A stretch of DNA of 64,000 bases from assembly GCA_030549775.1 (NCBI GenBank), contig CM060174.1, forward strand, positions 53,818,707-53,882,706, in the 5' to 3' direction. The position numbers and the translations under genes were made by a program. Under the pieces are notes generated by a model. It did no database searches, was not told where the DNA came from, and saw only the letters and a program-made list of their open reading frames with translations. The stretch is from Tamarix chinensis (taxonomy: Eukaryota > Streptophyta > Magnoliopsida > Caryophyllales > Tamaricaceae). Shown one piece after another: positions 38,518 through 48,329 of the stretch (position 1 is its first letter; each line of letters starts with the position of its first letter).

Positions 38518-39960
38518 TGAAACATACCTGACACATCTATTGGACATTGTTGGTTTATTCTATTTGTCAGAAGTATATAAGATCTTTGCCAAGTAACTTT
38601 GGAACTACAAACCTAAAGCTTTGACAACTATTTTATTTCATTAATTTTGTTATTGACACGGTAGAGCCGATCAGACCCCCATATATTGATGAAGTTTCTG
38701 TGAACGGCGGACCTTTCAAGTTTCGACCATTCTGTGTGATGCTAGCCACTGATAGACAAAACATACGTAGCATGTGAATGTCTGGGGTTTGCTGTATATA
38801 ATGAATTACTGCTGTGAGTTGCATGTTTCCCAATATTTTTCCCAATGAAAAGGGAATTCATTAAGACTGATCTTTATCTTTATAATGTGGCTTCAGCACC
38901 TGATGTTGTTACTACTGAAATCAGTGTTCGCATAAACAACCTTCCTAAGAAGAAAAATATACACAGAGATCTGAAGTCTGCTTTGGATGGAGTCCCTGGA
39001 CTAATCAACATATCACCGGCAGTTTCTGGGAACAAGAAGACAAAGGATCCAGTTTGCAGAGGCTTTGCTTTTGTGAATTTTAGGTCTTCGGAGGATGCTG
39101 ACAGGTATGTCATGTTTTGATGCTTTTATTCAAAGACGATTGAAGCAGTGGAAGGAGGAAACAAACACCACTTAATTGTGATATATTTTGAATTCCTGCC
39201 ATAATCACAAAGAAAATTCTGCTGTTAATTTTTTTTCCCATGGTTTAAAAGTTAATAATTCTTATTTCTACTGGTTTCTTTTGGTACAGCTGAGCTTGTA
39301 TTTTGCATCTCGTCTAGTGGTCTTGGTAGAATGATTTTTTCTATGGATCAGGTTCGTTCAACTGTACAATGAGAAGAGTATTGCATTCGGAAAAGTCAAT
39401 AAACCAATAAGGTGTGAAATGGTGAAAACCTCGGACACTCTCCTAGAAGAGTCATCCGAAAGTAGAGATTGTGCCTTAGAAACAACCCTTGTTGACCGTA
39501 TACTGAAAGCAGAGCATGACGAGATGGATGCTGAGATCAATGAAAATCCACCTTTATCAAATTTAGGAGATGAGGTTGCTGATGATGATATCAGAGCAAA
39601 GATGGAAAACTTGATTGCATCAGAGTTGGAAGAGGAAAATGGTGCGAAATCACCCATGAAGCCGCTGACTGATACATTGTTCTCGATGCATTTGGAACCT
39701 GGGACCTTGAGAAGGAAATCTGTTGCGAAGAGAAAAACAAAGAAAACTCCTACGTTGAAAATCACAGGAGCTGCAAAGAAGTGGGTTAATCTCTTCATAT
39801 GTTTTTTAATGAAAAGTGAATGCATATCTCCATGAAAAATCTGTCTGACCACCTCTCGAATTATCAATAATGCAGGCTGAAGATTAAGGAAAAAGCAATG
39901 CTAGCGGATGTTTTCTCCAGATATGGTACAAAAGCCGACTTGCCTTCAAAAGAAAGCTGA
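22292..39960 (+). CDS. RRM-containing RNA-binding protein, probably organelle-targeted (5 exons, 418 aa)
   Basis: Exons are 22292-22450, 22553-22928, 38897-39104, 39352-39780 and 39876-39960. All junctions are GT/AG and every phase agrees, giving 1257 nt. The start is backed by an in-frame TAA six bases upstream. Residues 1-53 are Arg/Ser/Pro-rich without acidic residues until the end (MLSAGIRPPLSVPPLSVALR..FATSGS), like a mitochondrial or plastid presequence. Residues 75-108 are strongly acidic. A conserved-looking stretch IPFMKIDAWLRKKPKGFGEG then EQSRKAQ follows. One RRM spans about 187-271 with RNP2 ISVRINNL (187-194) and RNP1 RGFAFVNF (233-240). A basic cluster RRKSVAKRKTKK lies at 368-379. 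The product should bind RNA; its target is unknown. Plant organelle RRM proteins such as RBD1 (23S rRNA processing) are a possible family, a guess from layout only. Intron 2 is 16 kb of transposon sequence, yet all exons look intact. Confidence 0.85.
22553..22928 (+). CDS. RRM gene exon 2 (acidic region)
   Basis: Starts after TTTTTATCAG and ends GACGACT before GTACGT. It encodes residues 54-178 plus the first base of codon 179, which exon 3 completes as Ser. Confidence 0.85.
22929..24229. other. Proximal part of intron 2, nothing recognised
   Basis: Ordinary intron-like T-rich sequence with no repeat matched elsewhere in the window and no coding frame. Confidence 0.5.
25288..25503 (+). repeat. 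Tandem repeat, three 72 bp units
   Basis: Units start at 25288, 25360 and 25432 with ACATGGGCATACC or ACATGGATATACC, followed by CTAGAGCACCAATC and GGGTGTTTGTAGG. The repeated minus frame that results is not a gene. Confidence 0.9.
25570..25831 (+). repeat. Tandem duplication, two 131 bp units
   Basis: Two diverged copies starting CCAATCATGGC at 25570 and CCAATCATAGC at 25701, both with TATTATTCCTAATC and a GGTA(C/T)TGAGTGAAAG end. Confidence 0.85.
28877..29500. repeat. TTA/AAT-rich low-complexity block in intron 2
   Basis: From about 28975 to 29495 the sequence is nearly all A and T with imperfect TTA/ATT/AAT runs. The Asn/Tyr/Ile-rich open frames across it are artefacts of composition. 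Confidence 0.8.
29501..31524. other. Intron 2 spacer, nothing recognised
   Basis: Mixed sequence; 31130-31500 is CCACC/CACCAC-rich and resembles the complement of the purine blocks in the A-type LTRs. No convincing frame or element boundary was seen. Confidence 0.4.
32208..32345 (+). repeat. Tandem units in A-type LTR, about 48-50 bp
   Basis: Three units of GGTAGGGCACTGAGGCAACT followed by ACCAAACCAACAAATCC, matching the array at 5352-5600 in the sister LTR. Confidence 0.75.
32886..33153 (+). repeat. Tandem duplication, two 134 bp units
   Basis: Copies start GGCCAACTTAGCATTC (32886) and GGCCAACCTAGCATTC (33020), both ending TTGGTCATGAGCAG. They differ at only a few positions. The related LTR at 4666-8206 has this block once, so the duplication is younger than the split of the two copies. 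Confidence 0.9.
34924..35989. other. Intron 2 spacer, nothing recognised
   Basis: Mixed-composition sequence continuing the pre-insertion site of the solo LTR. Two antiparallel short frames at 35144-35456 have no recognisable domain. Confidence 0.4.
35990..36995 (+). repeat. Dispersed repeat, copy 2
   Basis: Same order as 50200-51060: a G/T-rich start with GGTTTTGATT, then TTTTACAA..AT, GATTTTATAAAATATCAA and AGATTTTAAGGTAAAAT, then TTTTGAATTTCTTATATTC, and a final part with ACTTGTT(C/T)TGAA, GGTAGTGTTTGG-like and GTTATCA words. No frame. The family and ends are unknown; it may be an old LTR or non-coding part of a retroelement. Confidence 0.6.
36996..38400. other. Intron 2 spacer, nothing recognised
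   Basis: AT-rich intron sequence becoming TTA-rich after 38000. No element boundary or reading frame could be supported. Confidence 0.4.
38484..38514 (+). repeat. AT dinucleotide microsatellite
   Basis: About 15 uninterrupted AT units in intron 2, 380 bases before exon 3. Confidence 0.9.
38897..39104 (+). CDS. RRM gene exon 3 (RRM core)
   Basis: Begins CACCTGATG after GTGGCTTCAG and ends GCTGACAG before GTATGT. It encodes residues 179-247 with RNP2 and RNP1, and two bases of Arg248. The open frame continues upstream to 38845 only by chance; the phase-1 join to exon 2 requires the start at 38897. Confidence 0.85.
39352..39780 (+). CDS. RRM gene exon 4
   Basis: Starts after ATGGATCAG and completes the RRM (FVQLYNEKSIAFGKVNKPI). 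It continues into an acidic linker and a basic cluster, ending GCAAAGAA before GTGGGT. Confidence 0.8.
39876..39960 (+). CDS. RRM gene exon 5, C-terminus
   Basis: Starts after AATAATGCAG and encodes LKIKEKAML..DLPSKES followed by TGA at 39958-39960. The phase matches exon 4. Confidence 0.8.
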
Positions 39961-41587
39961 TGGCAAGTTGGTTGTTAATATTCTAGGCATCTATGCGGGC
40001 AAAGCCATCGGTTACGTTGACAGTTGACATGGCCTCTTTTGGAATATATACGAAAGCTCCATTTTTTACCGTGTTCACTGGCCATATTAGTGTTCAATGA
40101 TAATGGATCATGTTGCATAGAGAACTTTGCAAGCTGCCACAATTTTCTCGTGATGATGATTCGCTAATATTTTGCTTGTAACCAACCAATCGATACTGCA
40201 GATGTGGAAAGAATCTCTATAGACAATGGTATGTTGATAATTCCGTCTAGTTGCTTAGTCCATCTCGAACCATATAGATATAGCCCATAGTTCGGCTATG
40301 AGAATGGTGCCTGTTACCAAATTTTAGGAGAAACTAAATTGCCATGTTACAAAAAAAAATCACTTGCTACTCCACCAGTCGAGATATGTCCTAGATTACT
40401 GGTACTCCATGCCAGCGCACACTGCTTACACTTAAGATCCCGCGTACAGAGGTTAAAGTGCTTCAAGCCATTCACTCACTATTTTACTCGCGGATCCAAG
40501 CTGCCACTCATGAAGGCCCAACTTGATGACCACGGAAGTCTTTGATTCCTCTGGTGCCAGATTCTCTAGTTGAAAAATGGTTCCGGGAGTTTCACGAGCT
40601 TGACTTCTCAAGTTACACCGTAGCCAGTCGTGCAATGGTATTTGAAAAAGAAAGAATTCGATACGTTGCCTCACATTAAGTTTCCATAACAAGCCCCACT
40701 TGGGTGAACCTGCAATGCATGCTGATATCTGCTAGGAAAATAGTGGTTGATTTCAAAGTGGAAGTGCCATCAACTTGGAAATCCCATGCAATAACATCCT
40801 CCATGCACGTATGCTGCTTCTATCTAAGTCAACTTACTGAATGGCAGTTTGGATCAGAAAAGAGACTACTTCCAATTGCATAAATATTTAAGTCACGCTA
40901 CAGCATCAGGGAGTCGTTTGGTAGCTACTGTTGTATCCAGATATAGGGCAACTGCACTCACCGTGTGATGGATTGAGAAATTGAGAGTGATGGATCGGAA
41001 GGATTACTTGCGCGGAATGTAGCATTCGAGAGCGAAGTTCTGTCAATTCTTCATCCATGTCTGCCATTCAGCGACACCTAATTGATATAAGAGAAGGGAG
41101 TTTGCAGTTGAAGTAAGTTATGCATCACCTAAACAACTCACAACGTTGTATATCTCAACAAAACAAGCGAATAAAAAAACAAAGGAATGCATTCTAGAGT
41201 TTCGCCGAAAAGAACACAAAAGAAGAAATCGATCACCATAACCCTAATTTACATCATAAACACACAGAGACAGAAAACAAGAGAAATACAAACTTTGTAA
41301 CCTAATAAAGGCAAAGCACTGGTTGTTGGCCTGTTGCTTTATTCTTTAAATTTACACTACAAAAGCAGGAAAGGAAAAAATGGAAGTTCCACAGTCAAGG
41401 CACGACATCCTTGTAGTGGCGAGGATAAGAGCCAACGGAGGACTAGATTGGTCAAAAATATGCACCGTACATAAGCTCTCTGCTATCCATCACTAGCAAA
41501 GATATAGTCAGTGAAGGACTGATACAAGGATGGCTTCAAAATCATGATGTTTAACTTTCTTACGGCACTGCAAAACCTACTAACATA
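39961..41587. other. Convergent intergenic region with both 3' ends
   Basis: Between the stops of the two convergent genes there is GC-richer, unique-looking sequence with short frames and no recognised domain. It should hold both 3' UTRs. Confidence 0.5.
41338..41343 (-). terminator. Candidate poly(A) signal for the polymerase lambda gene
   Basis: AATAAA on the minus strand, about 245 bases after the stop codon. Position and word fit a near upstream element, but plant signals are loose. Confidence 0.3.
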
Positions 41588-41686
41588 TCAAAGGTTTCTC
41601 TCATGTGGCTCCAGCCAGGGAAATCCCAGAAAATCAAACACCTCTTTCTCTGTCTTAAAATGCAGACTTGCAGCAGCTCTGACTCC
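41588..41686 (-). CDS. POLL: Polymerase lambda last exon
   Basis: Acceptor TTGACTGCAG. Reads [18 protein letters not shown] then [14 protein letters not shown] and TGA (41590-41588), the characteristic plant polymerase lambda ending. Confidence 0.92.
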   Translation of the reverse strand, partial: GVRAAASLHFKTEKEVFDFLGFPWLEPHERNL

Positions 41687-44600
41687 CTGCAGTCAAGTAA
41701 AAAGGGTCATACTTTTAAACATAATTCTAATGGAACAAGATCATAGGGAGGCATAATGCCGAGCGTGAAAAAATGTCACTGGCTTACTCTTTTGCTTCCA
41801 GACCCAGGAGTTGCTGGAAACAAGCCGGTGCCATCGAGTCGATACCCTTTTGATTCCGCTAATAATCTCAACCTACACGAAAACGAAGTCAACAGACGGT
41901 GCAGAATTCTCAGGAGCCAAGAAAATGATGTCATTTTACATTTAAGGAACCAAATTAACAAACAACAAAAAGCAAACCAACCTTCTAATTTCCTCAGAAG
42001 GTAAATTCCCTATGAAATAATATGGTCTATTGTTATCGTTTTACAGATTTTATACTTCCCTGACCAGAAGATTTCATCTTAATATAATATAGACTGAACC
42101 CCAACCCCTTCTGGACTGGGTATCATACACGTAATATAGAAAGTTTAATTATTACTCCCCTTATAACTCCTTGTATAACCCCTATAAATGGAGAATCCTC
42201 CACCTTGGATAAGATATAATACAAACTTCTGCCTCATTTTCTCACGTGTTAACTTTACATAGCAAGGCTAGGCACCATCTGTGAAAACTCTTACTAAAAG
42301 TCACGTTCCCTCTCAACTTAATGACTTCCCATTGGCAACTAGGTCATCATAGTCACTTAGCTTCAAGTCAGCAACACCAAACTTAGAGTGACTTAGCTCC
42401 AACAGCTCACACCTTGAATAAGGTACCTTAGCTCCTCGGAACAACTCACCTGAATTCGCTTGTCCTTCGGACCGATTATGCGCCCCACCTCAATCTGGGA
42501 GAATCTGCCCCATCTTAATCCGGAAGAAATGTCAAAAGTGGATTTTGCTCAAGATAGGGACATCCCTCAAGAAACTCAAGATATGGCGAGTACAAAGCGA
42601 AGTAATAAGAGATCAGTCAATCCAAGGCCCCAATCAGAAGCATGATTTCGTATTAGTCAATTCAGGGAGGAAACCTAGGAGTAAACGTATGAGTCACCAA
42701 AAAGTTGAAGAGCACGACATCAATCAAGACCAAGCTAATCGAAAGCCAACATACACTAAAGGTGGAAAGGGCCTTGCAAACCTGAAGTCAACCAAGGAAA
42801 CTTCAAAGTTCAAATGCCACACCATTTTCTGCACTGAAGCTCATCGCCGAAGGATAAGATCAACCACACTAAAATATATTCTAGAGCACAATATTGCTTG
42901 TTAGTGGTGGGAAACCATATTTAAAGCCTATTTACCTCATCTTATTTTCAAATCAGATCAACATCAACTAAATAAAAATAGATAAGACAGCAGAAAATAC
43001 TACTATTTTTATTACTGTTGTTATATTTATTACACATATTACACAAGGCAGATAACAACATTGGATTAAAACATACAAGGCATGGTTTAACAGCACACGG
43101 TAATCATGGAACACATAAGGACATTGTACACATGATAATATGGTTTATTGTGATCATTTTACAGATACTATACTTTGCTTGAAAAAAAAAAATCATCCAA
43201 CATAATAGACTAAACCCCCGACCCCTTTTGGACTTGGTTTTCATCCGTGTAACAATGGAGGTCTAATTATTCCTCTCCTTATACCTTATTTGACAACCCC
43301 TATGAATAGAGAATCCTCCATTTTGAACAATATATAATACACTTTTGCACATTCACTCTAACCCTCCATATGTCTAACTTTACATAGCAATAATAGGCAT
43401 CATTTGCAAAAACTCTTACTAAAAGTCATGTCCTCTCAACTTAATGAAGGAGAACCTCCCATGGCAACCGGATCATCATAGTAGCATAGCTTCAAGTCAG
43501 CAACACCAAGCTTAGAACTTCTATTTAGGAAATGGTGTAAAGCATGCTTAGCTCACCTTAGTGATGGTACCTTAGCCCCTCAGAATACCCCACCTAAATC
43601 CGATTGTCTTCTAAGAGAATGTGCCCCAACTTAATCCAGGAAAAATGTCAATAGTGGAAGTTGTTTGAGATAGGGAAATCCTCACATAACTTAAGAAGTA
43701 AGACAACAAGAATAAAGCAAAGTAATGAGAGAAGATAGGTCTTATAATAGCTGTCTTAAAACCTTTGAAAATGTATTAAATTTTATTTTTAATACAAATA
43801 AAACAATCTAGTTTTTTAAAGAACTTAAAAATGTGTGAAAAGACCAGTCGATTAACCATATCCAATACCAGTCAACTAGATCATCCAGGGACTGATATTT
43901 TCATTCTAGGTCGACTAGTGAGGGCAAACCAACCAACTAGCTCTACTAAGATTTCTGGATTCATTTTTATTTTGATTCAAATCTTGATCAAATGTTTGCG
44001 AAACATTCTAATAATGATCTTTTTATGCTAATAAGCATTGTTTAGTGTTGTGGAATTATTTTTTATATTATTTGGTACATTATTTTTTTTTATCTAGCTA
44101 AAAATATCCTAAAAATACTTTTGAATTATTTTTCTCACCTAGTCCACTTCCCTCACTCCTATCTCTCCCTTAAGCTCTAAGCTGCATGAAGCTTGGCCGA
44201 GGACTGTTATTGCATGCCCTTGATCTAATTTGGTTCAAATTCCTTTCCATATCCCTCACCTCATCATGGTTTTCCTTACACATAGTTTGTTACACCCAAC
44301 CCTCAAGTCAGCATTATCCCCCTCTCCTAAATGCAATTTTTGAGGTACTTTTCTCATCTAGTCAACTTTCCTATCTCACTCTCCCCAAACCTCTGAGTTG
44401 TGTACAACATGGTCAAACCTATCCTTGATATGATTTGATTCAAATTTCTTCCTACCTCTCTCGCCTCATCATGGTGTTCTCTTACACAGTCCTTCACACA
44501 ACCCTCAAATCAACTCTCTCCCCCTCTCTCCTTGTACGTAGGTCTTACAGGCTATATTAATGCAAAGCTACATCAAGCTCTGAGGTACGAGGGATGATAG

Positions 44601-47600
44601 CCAAAAGTAATTGTTCTCTTTATTATTTTTATGATAAAATATAATCATGATAGTACTTATATTACTAAAAAAATATTATTATTAGTTATTATTATAATTA
44701 TTTTATAAGTATTATTATTACAAATAAAATAGTTTTATTTATAATATTATTATTATGATTATTAAATTAATGCTAATGATTATAACTATATATAATAATT
44801 ATTATTTGCATAGTAGTAGTAGTAGTAGTAGTATTTTTATGAATTAAAATAATAATAAAAATAACTATTATTATTATCATTATTGGTATTATATTTATAA
44901 ATGCAATAATAACAATAACTTTTAATATTATTAATTACAATAATAATAATTATTGATTGTTATAATAACAATTGAAATAATAATCATTAACAATGAAGGC
45001 AAGCCTAAAGCCTTTCTAAAGATTGAAGGGAGCAACTCTTTGTGGTTTGAAAAATGCACGATTGGGTCTATTTCTTCTTCCATTCCATCGGTCGTCTAAA
45101 CTATCTGTGAATCACTTAAACACTTGTCGACAACCTTAGAAAGATAACTCATGCTTGATGGGCTTTACATAAGGAGCTAACAAAACCATACAGTCTCTCC
45201 TTAAAAAATTTTATAAAAAGACAACTTGATAACATTATGGCCAAGTTCATATCCATCAAAAAACTGGTCAAGAACTTAAACCTTCCAAGGCCCAAACTAT
45301 TCACCAATCTATAAAGAGATGTATAAGAGAGAACAAAAGCTAAAGGATGAACCAAGTCAAGTAGGGTTGCAAATTAGTACAAGAAGTTCTAAAGTAGCGG
45401 CTGAAGTAGAGTTAACAGCCAAGTGGTGGAACTGACACAGTTCATAATTGGTTGGGAAGTCACAACCCCTCCATTAGTATAGTGCTTTAGCAGCATATTA
45501 GAGATGTATAGCAAGGAGAACAGGCGATGCAACTTTCACCAAATGAAAATAGTGAGGCCAAATTTCAATTTACTTTTGAGCCAATGAGCTAAATCATGTG
45601 TGCATTAGGGCCACTGAACCAATGTTTGTGCCCATATGTTGGGCACAAATTTAGAGTTCATTCAAGCCAAATCCCCATCTAGCTTGTCCACTGGATTAAG
45701 CCTCCACAGATATTAAGAGTATCTCAAGTATGCTCCACACAAACATACACACATTTCAAGCATGGTACCCAAACAAACAAACTTGTATTTCGAGGATCGC
45801 TTGCTCACTCAATCAACTAAGGGCTAGCTTTTAAATTAAAGCTCTGACCAAACCCAAATCCTTTCATCAAAATAATTATTGTGTGCCTTATCAAAGCTTA
45901 CTAAGACCATTAAGTAACCATATTTGAAGTATACCAATTTATTGTGGGCCAAACAATGATCAAATATGATGCTCTGAAGATATTGTTCTAGACCTCAGTG
46001 CTTATAAAAGACTCTCCTCTCCTCCGCCTCAGGTAATTTCTCTTGGATACCCTCTTAGAACTTAAACATTACATGCACAACTACAATATCTACATAAAAA
46101 ATATTGGTCCCAAACAACTTATCATTCACACCCACATGAGGGATTTGATTTAACTCTCTTCTAGTATCCTAAAGCTTGTAGAAGTCTAAAAATATTCTCG
46201 GTTGCAAAGTTAATCTCAATCCAATTACAAGTATCTTTGAGTACCATCTGTCAATCTCAGCAAGCAAATTAACCATGCCTTCTCAAGCGCCTTCTTCTCA
46301 AAGTTGGCTTTGGCATAGACTACCACTAGCTTAATCTCCTCCTCCTTCACTACTTGCATCTTATTCAACTCACAATGTAACTACATCACTTGCCACTATT
46401 GAGACTTGATATTGTATTGATCCAAGTAACAAGGCCTTTGGTCTCAGTGCAAACTTGTTTAGATTGATGAACGCCGCCATTTTGTCTTTGATGTTCCTTG
46501 GTTAACCCAAACCCTTCTCTCGTAATCTCTTTAGACTACCTCTAAGATACTTTGATGTTAAATAAATAACGCCAATATAAGCTCAAGAAAAGCCATATGA
46601 GCTTGCAATGAGCAACAACTATATAGCAAGTAGTTTAAAAAAATATATCATCTAACAGACAATAAAATCCCAACTTAGGAAGTATATGCAGCTCCCAATA
46701 AAATCTCAACTTAGGCATTGGGTGAAGCATCTAACAAAGGAAGCAAAGGAAGACAAATGGAAGAGCAAAATATAGAGTTAGCTCTACGCACCTCAGGAGT
46801 AGGAGGTCGAGAACGAATGTGCTAGGCTAGAAATTATTAAAGCTAAGTAGGGCTTTGAGTGTACTAGATCACTAGGAGGTGAGGTAGGCCAACTCGATCG
46901 AGGATTGAGATGGTGGGACACAACATCTACATGGTGGAAAAAGTTATGTTAGGCATGTTAAGGAACATATGAGAGAAGTTCGTCTGAAACACACGAGGAA
47001 TGGGCTTCCATGGGATGTCACTAGGAATGGAGGGATTAATTCTACATACATGAACTCGTAAGAAAGAATGGCTAACAGGCTAGTGTTGGTATATTATAAG
47101 GCTGAGCTACGTTAGCCTTAGATGAGGAATGACTAGTAGTGGGCAAATCTTCCACTATAATGACATTTGGGCATGGCCTCTTAGACTAAGCTTCTAAGAG
47201 TTCAAAAAGCTCAAACTTTTTTTTGCAGAGAACCTTAGAGACAAGGAAACATGATTATCCACATCATCACCTAATTGGCTATTCCTCAAGTATGGTGGGC
47301 ATGCTGACATCCTTGGCCTTAAGAGTCTGGAGGATATTCTGCACCTACAATCATACAATTGAATATTGGTCCCGATACGCAATATCGACTGATATTTATC
47401 GAATATTTGGTCAACCAATACACAATATTAGCGATAAACGATAGTTTTAAAATTTCATGTATTTATTGGTAATACATTAGTAATCAACTGATATTACTGA
47501 TATTTTATTGATATTTGCTAATATTTGTTGTAAAAAATAAAAGTAATTAAAATCACACCATGACAACCACAACATATAAAATATCATTCGCAAAACCTAG

Positions 47601-48297
47601 ATACTATAACATCGCCACCACAATCGCAATCACGACCGCGATTTTATTGCTTGCCTACACCATCGTCACATTCATCTCTTATAGATCCCAAGATCTCAAA
47701 ATCCTTCTAAGCCTCAACACTCGAGGCTAACAACTTGGAAGGGTTATTGTTTTTCTTGCTAACCTTAAGTCTCCAATCATGAGGTGCAAAGTTCCCGTTT
47801 AGGGCTCAATGCCTTAGCCGTCTTCGGAGCATAATAGCAGTCTCTTTCTTCTTGCACCTCATTGTGGTTTCAACTACCCATTCCAAAGTTCTACGAAACA
47901 ATAGAACATCACAACAAATAATTAATATACCAACAATTAACAATGATAAATAGCACATGCGTAACGACTACAGTCAATGAACATTTAATGTTGGCTGGCC
48001 CTAATTTGTAATGGTCATTGAGGACACAATGTCAAAAGAAGATTTATGAATGAAAGAGTTCATTGAAGCAAGACAATAGGGAGAAAAAGTAGTGGAACTA
48101 GCTCGAGAGAGACTTTCCTCACACCAGACTCTACATCCACCGACAATCTTTTGAAACTTGCAACTTGAACAAAAACATGCTAAATAACTTTAGTAGTTCT
48201 AGTAGAAAAGGTGGAAGCAAGTGTCAAGGGAAAATGAACATAACGAAGTGAATTTAGACAAATGAAAGTAGAAGGAACGCACTTCATTCACTAGTGC

Positions 48298-48329
<32 letters not shown>

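Larger units (their letters stand above)
22929..38896 (+). other. Giant intron 2 of the RRM gene (15,968 bp)
   Basis: The donor is GTACGT at 22929; the acceptor is GTGGCTTCAG ending at 38896, after a T-rich tract. Both ends fit the RRM reading frame. The intron contains two complete solo LTRs with target duplications, a split LTR-like fragment, a dispersed repeat, TTA/AAT blocks and an AT microsatellite. Confidence 0.8.

Noticed and set aside
38640..38775. Coding-like plus frame reading VEPIRPPYIDEVSVNGGPFK, a possible extra exon of the RRM gene
   Set aside because: A phase-1 join to exon 2 would create a stop, no good donor follows, and exons 2 and 3 already join in frame without it.
38845..38896. 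Upstream extension of the RRM exon to an ATG at 38845
   Set aside because: The acceptor GTGGCTTCAG at 38896 gives a correct phase with exon 2; the extension is probably intron.
39358..39867. 169-codon minus-strand frame
   Set aside because: It is the antisense shadow of RRM gene exon 4.
41895..42020. Minus-strand stretch reading [12 protein letters not shown] next to the thumb exon as an alternative upstream exon of polymerase lambda
   Set aside because: The exon at 56207-56274 supplies the expected WTGND..NRR sequence with correct phase; this stretch does not match the family.
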